Of a stretch of DNA of 64,000 bases, positions 48,890-61,700 are shown one piece after another; the first letter of the stretch is position 1, and the number at the start of each line of letters is the position of its first letter. Where the stretch lies: positions 1,366,501 through 1,430,500 of the forward strand of contig JAJFZO010000287.1 of assembly GCA_021397835.1 (NCBI GenBank), read 5' to 3'. A program made the position numbers and the translations under genes. This stretch comes from Moringa oleifera (taxonomy: Eukaryota; Streptophyta; Magnoliopsida; Brassicales; Moringaceae). The notes below the pieces were generated by a model. That model saw nothing but the letters and a program-made list of their open reading frames with translations. It was not told where the DNA came from and searched no databases.

Positions 48890-51800
48890 ACGAGTTAGCT
48901 ATATATAGTAACTTTAACAGAAAAAAAAAGTTAAAGTATCTAGATAATATTCTAACAAAATAATTCATGATTTATGGAATATCTTAACAAAATAGTCTCA
49001 ACATTTATAAAATATTCTAACAGAATGATTTTATAACTTATCCTAATAGATGGTCCTATAATTTATGAGATATTTTAATAAAATAAATCATCACCCTAAT
49101 TTTAAGGATACAAAGCAACATAAATAAGTCATTAATCACATTTTCTCACACTTTCCTTTAAGTTGGAGAATAGGTATTTTTCACATTCTCAAACACTGAG
49201 GTACTTAACTCTTTAGTCAATACATCTGCAAGTTAGCCATGTGTGAACACTTAAAAAGTACAAATCAATCTGCTCTTTAATTTCTCTTGGATGAAGTGTC
49301 TATTAATTTTGATGCGTTTTGTTCGACTATGTTGTACCAATTTATAAGTTATACTAATTGTACACTTATTATCAAAATAAAGTCTTATTGAACCATCTCA
49401 CTCAATCTTCAAGTCTTCTAAGATAATTTTCAACCAAAGTAGTTTGTACACACCTTGAGTCATCGCTCTGAATTCTATTTTTTGCACTAGATCAGCTACT
49501 GCCATTTTTGTTTCTTACTTCTCCATGTCATAAGATTAACGCCAACAAAAGTACAATTTCCTGTGATTGGGATCTTATTGATCACTGATCCAACATTATC
49601 AGCATCCGTATATGATTCAAGTACAAAACCTCCATTTTTTTGTACAAAATATCATTTCCTAGTGTCCTTTTGAGATATTGTAACACTCGGTGAGTGGCTT
49701 AAAGATGAACTTCCCTTGGGCAATGCATGAGCTAGCTAATCACACTCACTACATATGTTATATCTAGTCACGTATGAGGCAAATAAATGAGTTTACCTGT
49801 CAGGCATTGATACATCTTCCTATCTACTGTAGCGTCTTCCTTTGCATTTGCAAGTCTAAGATTTAGATCTATTGGAATACTTAGTAGTTTGCATGTTGTC
49901 TTGCCTATTTTTCCAATAGAATTTGTGACATACTTTTGTTAGAAGATAAAAATGCTTTTTTAAAAATGAGTCATCTAGATCCCAAGAAAATATTTCAGCC
50001 TTCCCAATACTTTGATTTCAAATGCCTTAGTCAAACATTGACTTAAACATTGTCTCTCTTTACCATCATTTCTCATCATTATTATGTCATCAACATATGT
50101 TAAGAGTGTTATGACTCCTCTTGAAGGTGAGTGTTTAGTAAACGAGTAATTATTTTGACTTCGTCCATAACCCATGGCAAACATCACTCTTTCAAACTTG
50201 CCAAACCATGCTTGCGGTGATTGTTTAAGTTTATATAAGACTTTCTTCAACTTACACACAATATGAATATCTAAGTTTTTTTCATAACCTAATAGGACTT
50301 CAATATCAATTTTTTCTTTAAATTCTCCATGCAATAATACATTTTTATTATCAAATTATTACAATTCCCAGCCATAATTAACTAACAAGATTTTTAACGA
50401 TATTCATTTTCAAAATTTTAACAAAAGTCTCTAAATAATCAATCCCATAAGTTTTAGTATAACCCTTGGCTATTAGTTTTGCCTCATATCTTTTTATGGA
50501 TCCACTTGCTCTATATTCACTATGTAAACCCATTTACACTTCACACACTTCTTTCTTAATGACAACTTCACTAAGTTCCAAGTTTTGTTCTTCTTCAGTG
50601 CCTCCATTTTTACATTCATAGTATGTTTTCATTTCTCATTAGATAAAGCCTCAGATAAGGTGACAGGGATAGTGTTTAGGCTAACAAGAAAGGCTCTATG
50701 GGATGGTGAAAAATATTTGAAAGATATGAAGTGTGCAAGAGGATATAAAGGTCGTTTAATGCACTCTCTAGTCCATTTTCTTACAACAATAGGAAAGTCT
50801 TGATCATTATTGTTTACATGAGATTTAGTTTCATCTTATAATGAAGGATTGAAAATTGTTACTTCATTCTCATAATCTAGGTTGGACTCTTAAACATGCA
50901 TAAATTCGAGATCAATCTTTTTCTTCTTTGAATATAGTTGGCCAAATCTTACATTTTGAATAACAGAGCTAAGGTTTTCTGAAACTTTGGGCATATCTTT
51001 AGACACAGATTTTGGTTATAACTCAGAGATTGACTCAGACACAAACAAATGATGTGGTATAGTAGAACTAGGTTCAAAAAATAGAAGTAACAACAGATCA
51101 AACAAGAAATGACTACCTTCATCTTCAGTTGTTGAATTCTCTCCTTGACAATAAAGTGTGATGAAGACAGTTATTCATGAAAAGTAAGATCCATTAAAAC
51201 ATTAAACTTCTTTGATGAAGGATAATAACATTTATACTCTTTTTGAGTTGAAGAATAATCCACAAGTACACACTTTAACGACCTTGAATCAAACTTTCTC
51301 TTATTTTAACAATGAACATGGACAATGACACACACCTAAAGATACTAAGGACAAGATTGTTTATAATGTCTATGTTTCGATAGAACGTTGAAAGTGTGTC
51401 CATTGGACTCTTGAATCCTAATACTCTAGAAGGCGAATGATTTATAAGGTGAGTTGTTGTAAGACCTGCTTCTCCTTTAAAAGATTTAAGCATCGTTTTT
51501 TTTTTTTTTGGAAATAGGAAGGCTCGGGTTAACTCAGAGAGATAATCATTTTTTCTTTCTATTATCTTATTTTGCTGAGGTGTATCGAAACAAGATTACT
51601 CGTTTACTCTATCTTTTTTTAAAAAAAAAATGACATTATCTAATCTCAACTTTTTGATATTGACTCGAAATTGATTCTTAACCACAAAACAAGAATTAAA
51701 GAGGACAATAGTGACATCAAATTTGTGTTTAAGTAAAAAATTTCAAGTAACACTAGTAGAATCATCAATAAATGATACAAATCATCTAGTCCCAGAACAT

Positions 51801-53695
51801 TAAGAATAGTTAAAAGACCCCAAATATCACTAAAAAGGAAAACCTCTTTTGTTGTTAACTAGAAAATGTAACATTTGTATTAAGCAAATTTGTACCTTTC
51901 ATAAAGAATGTCCTTGACATCTAGACCATAAAATAAGGATGGAAACAAAATTCTAACGACCTTAAATGAAAAATTTCCAAGTTGGCCATAGTGAAATTAA
52001 ACATTTTTTTATTGGATGAACAAAGTTTTGAAAGAAAAAAAGAAGAAAATTTGCCCTTGGTAAGGCTCGATTGACTCATTGTTTCAAGGTACTAAAACTC
52101 ATCTTGTTCTTTGCATGTCTAATTGTCCTAAAATATATAATAACTATGATGATAAAACATGCAACATAAATCTTAAGTAAGTTTTTTGGATAGAGATAAG
52201 GTTCATGGAAAATTTAGGGACATAAAAGACATTTTTTAAGGTAAATGATAGACCTATTTTTACATCTCCTACCCCTACTATAGTGGTTAAAGAATAATCA
52301 GCTGTGGTTATTTCCTGCTGCTTAGATATGAGGAGTATGTGAAAGTGGGTCATGTGGTGGGTCGCTTTTGAATCCATGATCCAAAGAGTTGGCGTAGGTT
52401 ATACTTGAGACATTTAATTCAATAAAGGATGAAAACTGACTTGAATATATCATTGAGCAAGTAATTGATGGTTTGTCAAGATTGTCAATGAGAAATCTAA
52501 CCTTCTCAATCTCTTCTTGATTAAGATTACTTGACTCCTTTAGTGTTGTTTCGTTCTATTTTATTACTGCAATATATATTTTGGTATTGTTCTGTGGTTG
52601 TTCTCCTTTCTGTTCTTACTCTTGGCTAAGAGGTTTTCCATGAAACTTCTAACCTTGCTCATAAGTATGATGTGCCTTCTTACTATAAGTGCACCATAAG
52701 TTGTCACGATTCTAGATTTTTGGTTTTCTAGGTTTTTCAATTTAAAAAATTAACTTTTTTTTATTTCTGTGGCTAAATTATTTCTACTAGTAACTACTAT
52801 AGCTAAGTTATCTATGTTTTATAGTTAAAGCATAAGGCATTTTCTACTCTCATCTCCTTTTGGTCAGTGCTACTACCTTAGTAAAGCACGAAACTTAATA
52901 CTTGCCTAGAATTTAGATTCTTACTTGACCAAATTCTAAATCAAATCTAACGAGAAAATAATAGACTGGATCTTGCTTAATAAACTCCTTTAAGATAGCA
53001 ACATCTTCAAGACATTTGATTTTTATCATCCTATAATGATAAAGTTTTTGTGATAAAGTCTTTAATTGATTGGTACAAGCAGTGACTGATTTACACCTTA
53101 TTCTGCAACATGTATTTGTACTTTAACCTCATATACTTGAGTTACATCTCTAGCTTTTGAGTATAGCTATTGAATTATATCTTTGGTATCCTTAGCTATA
53201 GCCAAAAGCATACACATATCACACGAGTCATGGATTTCTATAGTCATGCCATAATCATGGAATCTTCTTCATCTCATGCTTCAAAAAGAGGGTCTCTTAG
53301 TTTCGGCCTTGTACTCAAAAGATGGCTGATCTTTCCTTTTCTTTTCAACACTGTGCAAACAAGTTGTGACCATGTAAGATAAATTTTTTCATATTGTTTG
53401 TACTTTGCATGAATATTTTACAGCTCTTCCAATTGTTTGGCTCAAATATTCTCCTTTGATTATATTGTAAAGATTGCCTTTGTAACCTCTGACATCCTCC
53501 ACAAGGGACGAGAAACAAAAAATGATCGCTAAGCAATTAAATTATGAAACAAAAAGATAACAGCAATAAAGGTCGGCAGAAGTCATAAAACCCATCAGCA
53601 ATAAAGGCCAAGCAAATAAAATAATATTCCCAAAATATAAGCCTTACAACTCTAATACCATGATAAAAATTAAGAAACAATTGACTTAAACTAGT
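48826..53695 (-). mobile_element. Ty1/copia remnant, copy 2
   Basis: The same antisense element as 36436-41195. The 3' LTR is at about 48826-49148. RT is better preserved here: the open frame at 49975-50334 reads KLKQSPQAWFGKFERVMFAM and contains TYVDDII and LGRLKYFLGI, the canonical copia RT blocks. Integrase is at 51275-51493 (LKSFKGEAGLTTTHLINHS). The protease/GAG-pre-integrase boundary is at 52144-52377 (DSKATHHMTH, LKNVFYVPKFSMNLISI). The primer-binding-site remnant at about 53650-53660 reads TGGTATTAGAG on the minus strand, closer to consensus than in copy 1. Confidence 0.85.
48864..48889. repeat. (TA)n microsatellite in the copia LTR of copy 2
   Basis: A pure TA run of about 26 bases. 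Copy 1 has a shorter, interrupted TA stretch at 36476-36492, so it expanded after duplication or contracted in copy 1. Confidence 0.9.
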
Positions 53696-55078
53696 AATGA
53701 GTAGTTGAGTTAAAATAAATTAAAAATAAAAAATTAATAAAATAAATTTAAAATAAAAACTAAAACAAAAAATTAATCAAATAAACTTTTAAAAAAACTA
53801 ATGTAAATGTACGTTGCATAATGTTCAACTAGCAAGAACATAGAAAAATTGATTTTGGTGAAGTCTTTTAGTTGAAACTGCAGTTTCAATTGATTAATAT
53901 TACACAAGAGCTTGAGAGTTTAATGTACAAATCTTTTGAATAAAACCGTAAAGAGATAATTTTGATTATAGTCACCTACTATGTTTGGATAGAACATGTG
54001 ATGAATCCTACCCATAAGAGGTTTTTGGTTTATAAAATTCTCTTGGTGCATTTTCATAGTAATATGACAAGTAATACTTAGAATGCATTCTTGTTTTTTT
54101 TTTTTTCCTTTATTCTTTTGCTTTCCGTTGCATTGTGAGGTTTAGGCATAATCTGTTGTTGACGTAAGTTCATAACTTTTATTAGGTAATATCTAGTGTT
54201 TTGCTTCCTTTTTTTTAATATAAAAACACATATAATTTGCAATTATGGCATAAAAAGGTGCATTCCATTTACAAGGATAAAAAAATTATTTAAAGATAAA
54301 GAAGTCAATGAATTTCATTGGGTCTTTCTTATTTATAATATTTATCCCTTCAACTCAAACTCTCAATATTTTAATCTATCTCTAAACAAAAAGGGAAAAG
54401 TTTCCCTCCTTTTAGAAGCTCTTGCTTAGTCTTTTCCTTTTTCTTTTTCCTTTTTTTTTTCTAGGCGAGAAAGATCTCCATTGCAAATGCTTGAAATATG
54501 AAGGTTGTCATTAATCACCTTTCTATCTGTAACATGCATGATTATAAATCTTGAATCTAAAATAAAACTATTTTTATAATTTTAATTGTCTTAATCATTG
54601 GCTTCATATAGGTACGTAAAGTAGCATGTCTCTACTTAGCTAACTGATACTTATTTGCACTTTTCATGTTAGGAACTACTTGTTTGCCTTTGTTAAAGAG
54701 TCATATGTTTAGAGAGCTTGGATTTTGGATCTTTCTTCTTGCAAATGTTGAGAAAATTAATCAAATAAACTTCAAGAAAACTAATGAAGACAATAATTGC
54801 TCACATTATTAAAAATTATCAAGCAGAAAACTAAACAAGAAATAAACAACAAGAACACAATGTATTTACCTACTTCAACCTTTTAAGATCTATTCCCTGA
54901 GAAAAAACTCACTGCACCCATGAAGAAAGAATAGAAGCTTAGAGACCTCCCTGTTACTTGTTTAATGCTTCCTTCCTATAACACCTGCTCCTGTTATGAT
55001 TGTTTTTCTTTCTTTTTCCACTGAAAAAGTTGTTGTCACCTACTTGTAATGATATGCTTCTATGACAATGTTATGCAT
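53696..55078. other. Right flank of the copy 2 copia element and intron leading to exon 9'
   Basis: Matches 41196-42566 of copy 1 with small indels, including the inverted-repeat segment near 53840-54100. No gene; the frame at 54196-54429 is fortuitous. Confidence 0.55.
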
Positions 55079-56096
55079 ATTCAAGATGTATATGAAACCA
55101 TTTACGACACATGTGGTCGATATTGGCCATTCATTCATCACTATATTTTTGTTGCAATCATTCTCATGCAAATCACTATGATCGATCTTTTTGGACTGAA
55201 GTTGAAGCCTGCTGCTTTTATAGCCATAATACCACTTTTATTGATCACTATAATGTTTAATGAGTATTGCAAGATCCGTTTTTTTCCTATATTTCACCAT
55301 TTCTCTATACAGGTATATGACTTGAATTCTTTTATTCTACTGATAATTTCACATATAGAATTTTTTAAAATGATTTCTTGAGTGAAAGCATTTGTTATTT
55401 ACAATATTAACCAAAAAAAAATTGATGTTTAAGGATCTAGTTATGTTGCAAACTGTTACTAATGGGGATATCTTATTGTGCATAGACCTTTTTCCTGGAA
55501 AATTGGAGAGTTTGATTGACTGGTTTTTGACAGATTACTGTTGCAATTGATGAACTTGATGAGAAGAATGGTCACATGGAACCTAACTATAGGAATGTAG
55601 TACTAGATGCATATCGCCAACCTTGTTTACAGCCCATGAACTTTACGGCATCTCGGTATGGCTTCACAAAACCATTAATTTCTTCAGTGTGATTTTCTTT
55701 CTTTATTTATGAGAAAACAAACAGGATCAGTTATAGGATGTGCTTCAAGAAATGGGAAAGAGGTGTTGACTATTAGTCTAAATCCATGGCAACCTCTTCA
55801 TTGTGATTTTAGCTTAAGTTGCCATGCTCCCTTTTTCCTTCTTTAACTGATGATTTTTGGAACCCAATGATATAATTCCTTGGTAGACTTATATTCTACG
55901 TCCCTTTTTTATGCATGAGTTTTAGCATGACAATCAAAATTTTGACAAACTAAGGTGATCCTCATGATTTTGCATGTTTAATTTCTGTGTTGCTTGATGT
56001 TGAAATAATTTCATGTCTAGTTAAATGTCATTAAAATTTTGAAGAGTATTTTCTCTCTCAATTTTTATCAGAGATTTCAAAAGATATATTAATTGA

Positions 56097-57640
56097 TGAA
56101 AATAATCAAGTTCAATTTTATCAAAAAATATTTAAAATTAAAATATTCAAATTGAAGATATTATTTATGATTTTTGACTTAAATTTTTTTGTAGATATAA
56201 AAATATTTAAGTTATTGAAAATAATTTTTAAAAAAATTATTGTTAAAAAATTTAAAAGTTCATTATAAATAACTTGGGAGTAAAAAATATTTAAAAAAAT
56301 AAGAGATTGATGTAAAATAGAATATAAAATTTTTTTGAGTTAATTTTAGGTATTTTAATAACAAAAATATGTTTAATTTTTTACAATAATTTAAATTAAT
56401 GTTTAATTTAATTATTTTTTATTAATTAAGATATGTTTAGAGACATACTTTCAAAGTAAAAATTAAAGAGAATAATTTTTAGAATTTGAAATAATATTTA
56501 TTTTAATAATTTTTGTGTTTTTGAAAATCTAAGTTTTCAGACTTTAATTTTAGTTTTAAAGCGTTCAAATTTAATCATCTTAATCTTTTCAAAAAACTTA
56601 AAATAATATTATAATTTAATGTATTAATATAAAATTAAAAAATATTTATTTTATTAAACTATTAAATTATTACTTGCCAATATTATTTTTAAATTTTAAT
56701 TTAAATTAATAAATGGTTACAAATATTTACGTATAGAAAAAGTTGGGCATACTATGATTAAGCAGCATCACCATATTTTAATAAAATATTTTTTTAATTT
56801 TTTATATTTATTGAAAATAAATTGAGACAAAAAGAAAAAAAAATTACTAGCAATCACTTTTATGATATTTTATAATTTTTTATATTATGTATTTTATTTA
56901 TGTCGTTAAAAAATAAGTAGAATAATTTGAAAAATATTTTTTTAAAAAATAAATTTTAAATTGAATCTTGTTACATCGATTTGGATTAAATTAAATTTTA
57001 TTAAAAAAATAAAAATATTAAAATTAAAAATTTTATCCCATAAATTTTGATATAAAATTTTTAAAATTTATTAAATAATAATGACTTTTTAATGAATATC
57101 AAAATTTTAAAAATTTTATAATAAATAGCTTATGAAAAATTTATTTGAGCTAGTTTTAGGTATTTTAATAATAAAAATATGCTTAATTTTTTTATACTAA
57201 TTTGAATTAATGTTTAATTTGATTAGTTTCGATTAACTAAATTCTATTTGAATACCTTTTAAAATATATTATTAATTTTAAAAATATATGTTTTTTAAAA
57301 TTTTAAATTATATATATTTAATAAACCAAAAAAATTAAAAACAATGAAATAAATTTAAAACTGAAAAAAACTCAATCAAAAATTTAAAATTGAATCTATC
57401 ATAAATTTATTTAAATATTAAAAAATTATTCATATTAAAAATAATAAAAGAAAATAAATCTAATTGTTACAAAATTCTTCGCATAGAAAACCATAGAATC
57501 TACACATTTGTAACATAGAATTATATTTTAAAATATTTTTAATTTAAAATTTAATAATTTATTATAATTTTAAGTAAAAAATAAAAATAATTAGTCTATG
57601 ATGACGAAAACAAATTGGTAATCAATAATGTAGTTCAGCA
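56097..57640. other. Very AT-rich intergenic stretch
   Basis: About 1.5 kb of strongly AT-biased DNA with no supported gene. It contains a direct repeat of about 78 bp (56337-56414 and 57147-57225; both share TTTTAGGTATTTTAATAA). It separates the duplication from the INTS9 promoter. Confidence 0.6.
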
Positions 57641-58712
57641 CTTTGAAGGGTGTTTATTGTGGGCCCCGCTTGGTGGACTCGCTTCGCTTGTGTTGCGTGG
57701 TACAGTCCAATGCTGACGCAGTCAAATCTGATTTTACCGTTCCCAGTAATTCTCCAGTTTTCCAAGCATGGTAAAAAATGCAATAGTAATGTCTTATCTT
57801 GGTAAAATTTTAAGTTCCAGAACGAAAAATAAAAATCTCTCTATCTCTCTCTCCCGATCGAGCAGTCTCCTTTCTGGCAGTACAGTAGCTCAGTTCAAGC
57901 TCGCACATATTTCCTGTAAGTTATTCAAAAATCTTTGCATTTGTCCTTCAGCAATAGTTTACTTTTCTTTTTCTTTAAGTAATTGTGTTTCCTATGTGAA
58001 TGTTTACCGTGAAGACATTTTTGATTTCTGGGTAATGATCGATTTTCACTCATCTCTTAGCATTAATCATTTTTTTTCCTTTTTGCTTATAAATTAGTTA
58101 GCTACTCGAATTCGAGATTTCACTGACTCTAAGTCCCTTTTATAGTATGTTTTTGTTCTTAACCAAAGATTTTTGAGTTAATTCGTGATGTAGCAAAATG
58201 GCATGCATGCATACAGAGACATAGATACTTATGCATTTGCATATGCATGTGGCTGGGTTTTCGATTTGTTTTGTATTATTTTTACTTTTACGTTTTATAA
58301 ATTTTGTGGGACAAAGTATGGAGCTTTCACATGGGAGAGCATCTCTGGGTTTCTAAAACAAATATATGTTCCGATTTGATTGTATACAAGATGCTCGATC
58401 ATTTGCCAGATGGTTCAAGTGCTGTTGCATTCGCCATGGTTCACTTGATAATGTTGTATGATTCAGTTCTATTGGTTCCCTTTTCTTATTCCCTTTAAAT
58501 GTCTGAGGATATTAAATTTGAGATCGTAATGCATTCAGGATAGTGCACAAGCTTTTAACACCCTGTTGGTTTATATGCACTTATGCTTTCTGCAAAGATT
58601 AAACATCATTAAACTCAAAATAATGTATCTTGAGCCTGATTCTTGTAGGCCCACTTCTTCATTTGAAAGTCTCCTGTGGCTGGACTGAGAGATTTTGTAC
58701 TTGTTCAGCTCC
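57641..58712 (+). promoter_or_regulatory. Promoter and 5' UTR of INTS9
   Basis: Composition changes sharply from AT-rich to mixed at about 57640. A GTGGGCCCC word at about 57659-57667 contains the site II core TGGGCC, common in plant housekeeping promoters. A CT-rich run at 57836-57854 is typical of a transcription start or 5' UTR. A probable 5' UTR intron runs from a GTAAGT donor near 57916 to an acceptor TTGTAG near 58648. That would place the ATG at 58713 in a short second exon ending at 58721. Confidence 0.55.
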
Positions 58713-61700
58713 ATGAAGTTTGTGAGTCTTGCTCTTGCTCTTCCGCACAAACATGTTTTTCTGCAAGAAGTTCTTTATGGGATTTGTAATACTGTGTTTT
58801 GCAGACATGTCTCAGCAAAGGTGGCAGTTTTCAGTTTCCACCATGTCATCTGCTCAGTATATGCGGGTTTAGGATCTTGCTTGATTGCCCTGTGGACCTT
58901 TCAGCTCTCACTATCTTCTCTCCTGTTCCACCTGATTCTAGTTCTCTTGTTGATGGTGGAAATTCTGATGGTCCGGTATTTACATCATCAGAGACAGATT
59001 CGGTCGCTCAGAAAAGGCAGAAAATTGAAATGCCGCTTCATGCAAGCAATTTAGTGCATGCAGAACCTTGGTACAAAACCGTTAAAAACTTGCATTTGTG
59101 GGATGTTTCTTTCATTGATATTGTGTTAATCTCAAGTCCAATGGGAATGCTAGGATTGCCATTTCTTACTCAAACCAAAGGCTTTTCTGCCGAGGTAAAT
59201 AGAGGTGTCAAAAGTTTTCAGTTGGGAATTGGTCAAAATCTTCTCTTTTTCTTTTATGTTTAGATATTAATTTAAAATTTGATATTATGAAAATTTTTAT
59301 ATTCTGACTATGGTTCTCACCTGGCCAGATCTATGTGACTGAAGTAACAGCAAGAATTGGACAGTATATGATGGAAGATATAATTTCAATGCATGCCGAA
59401 TTCAGGCAGTTTTATGGACCTGAGGAATCTGGTTTTCCTTCGTGGATGAAATGGCAAGAACTTGAAGTCCTTCCATCCGCACTTAAGGAGATAGCTCTGG
59501 GCAAAGACATGGAGGAGCTGGGTGGTTGGATGCCCTTGTTCAGGTATTGATGTTTGCCTCATTAAGTTACATACTTGCTTAATAGTGAACTGATATGCTT
59601 CCTTCTAGTTTCTGGAAAAGTTTTAGTCATGATCTTACATGATCTGTTGGAAGGACTTTCCCATAGTAGCATCCACTAAAGTTGTAGCCTTTGGAATTAG
59701 AAGACAGTTACTAGAGTCAGATTTCTTGTGTGGAAGCTATCAATTATTTTTCCTCTTGTTCCAAAATTTTCTGAAGCATACATTTGCAAACTCTTGCAGT
59801 TAGCATCTTATGGTTGTCGGGTGTAAATGAATGAGATAATAAAAAGCGCAAATTGTTTCTTGAGTATATAATTTAACAAAGTGCTAACCCCTTGCTTTTG
59901 TCAGTGTTGATGATGTGAAGGATTGCATGAGGAAGGTTCAAACACTTAAATTTGCTGAAGAAGCCTGCTACAATGGCACATTAATCATAAAAGCATTCAG
60001 CTCTGGTTTAGAAATTGGCTCATGCAATTGGACAATAAATGGCCCAAAAAGAAGTATAACTTGTATATCAGGCTCCATTTTTGATTCGACTCATGCAATG
60101 AGTTTTGATATTCATTCTCTTCAAGGGAATGATCTGATATTATATTCAGATTTTTTCTCCCCCTATACTGTGGAAGATTCTGAGGATGGTAGCAATTGCT
60201 CTGGTCCAATTACTAGAAGCTTTTCAACTCTCAGGTACCCACTCTATATGTATCATTTTTATGAGTGTATTTTGCATCAGTGGAACTGTTTGTGTTAAGA
60301 AACTTGTTCATAAATTTAAAATCTGTTTCAATGAAATTAAAAAAAAAAAATCCACAATGGTATCTATCAAAATATTTTCCCTTTGTGATTAACATGCAGT
60401 GGCGATAACAACTGCAAAGAATTGGCTGCATCTTTACTCAACCAAAATGAGCGTTTGGAGGAAATGGAGAAGCTAGCTTTTATATGCTCATGTGCCATGG
60501 ATTCTGTTAAAGCTGGTGGTTCAGTCCTTATAACCATCAGTCGACTTGGAATTATTCTGCAGCTTCTGGAGCATATGTCAGTCTTCCTGGAATCTTCAAC
60601 TCTGAAGGTAGATTGTGAATCTGTTTCCCCTTTTTTTGAGTTATTGCATACAGCAGAAACAACCACCTCCTGGTTGTCACAAACAAGTATTTCAGAGTGG
60701 TCTTTTTCATTAGTTGTTCTTTACATATAAAGAAACTATACTGAAACTGAATCAATCTGGTCCAGGTTCACCGTTGATGCCTTATAATCATAAATTATAT
60801 ATCTATGCTGCAGGTTCCCATATATTTTATTTCTTCTGTAGCAGAAGAATTATTGGCATATACTAACACTATACCAGAGTGGCTATGCAATCAGCGAAAA
60901 GAAAAGGTGTTTTTCCATCTGATACTAACTGGTCCAAATTCTGTTGAACATCTCTTTGACTTGTGCCTATAATGATTTGATTGGTGTGACAGCTGTTTTC
61001 TGGGGAGGCTTTGTTTGGACATGTCGACCTTATAAAAGAGAAGAAGATTCATTATTTCCCTACAATTCATTCATCTAAATTACTGTAAGACACCAGGTTT
61101 TTCTTTTATCTTAGAATAACCTTGCCTATAGTTCACTTTTGTGAAGATAGATCTAATTTTTAGTTGGTGTCTTGCTATTATCTTTTACCGGTTGCAATCA
61201 TGTTGATGTCTTAGTTTTCTATATCAGAATAATCTATCAGGCTAAATTTGGTTTTTCTTTTTGCTTGTTTGTTGTCTACTTTTGCTTCTACATTTGTTTT
61301 TTTTCTATGTCCTGCTAGTCCAATTTGGTACTTCCCACAGTTTAAAATGCAGCATCTAATGATTGTTTTCAAGGGCATTTAAATATTTGGAATGTCCTTT
61401 TAACGAACTTTTACTGTGATTCTCCTTCATAACAATCAACATTTTTTTGATGTCTCCATCTGTGTATCTATGTGCACGTAGATGTCTTTCTTTTTGTGTT
61501 TGTGTGCACATTCATACACTCAGGCCTCTGTTGTGTGTCCAGGGTAGTGCTTCAAAAGTTTCAAATTGTTCCTTTCTTTCACTGCATTCCAAAATTTCAG
61601 AAGATGAGTGCTTGTGCTAGCGAAGCCCATTGATTATTAATGATTTAGCCACTTGGTTAAGTCTACTTCGTTAACTCCAACCAGACTAATTCTTTGAATG

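Larger units (their letters stand above)
45747..55692 (+). pseudogene. Truncated second copy of the CSC1-like gene (exons 6, 7, 9, 10)
   Basis: Exon homologues: 6' 45747-46045, 7' 46280-46559, 9' 55079-55312, 10' 55534-55692. Exons 1-5 are absent and exon 8 (93 codons) is deleted. Because exon 8 is phase 0 at both ends, its loss alone would keep the frame. The acceptor before exon 9' reads ATGCAT instead of ATGCAG, so the AG is lost. Exon 9' has about 6 residue changes in 78 and exon 10' about 13 in 52 relative to the intact gene. This fits relaxed constraint, whereas exons 6'-7' carry one residue change. There is no visible promoter. The product would lack the N-terminal helices and part of the pore-side membrane region. 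Confidence 0.88.
45022..56096 (+). repeat. Segmental duplication, copy 2
   Basis: Direct repeat of 31517-43556, shorter by about 1 kb. The main losses are the segment corresponding to 33281-33960 (which contained exon 8) and about 425 bp corresponding to 35388-35812 (the chromovirus integrase C-terminus). Outside the near-identical tract the copies differ by frequent substitutions and small indels. Confidence 0.92.

Noticed and set aside
58695..59054. 119-codon frame overlapping INTS9 exons 1-2
   Set aside because: It starts upstream of the real ATG and reads exon 2 in the wrong frame; the conserved INTS9 frame starts at 58805.
59997..60755. Several minus-strand frames inside INTS9
   Set aside because: They are antisense shadows of conserved INTS9 exons 4 and 5.
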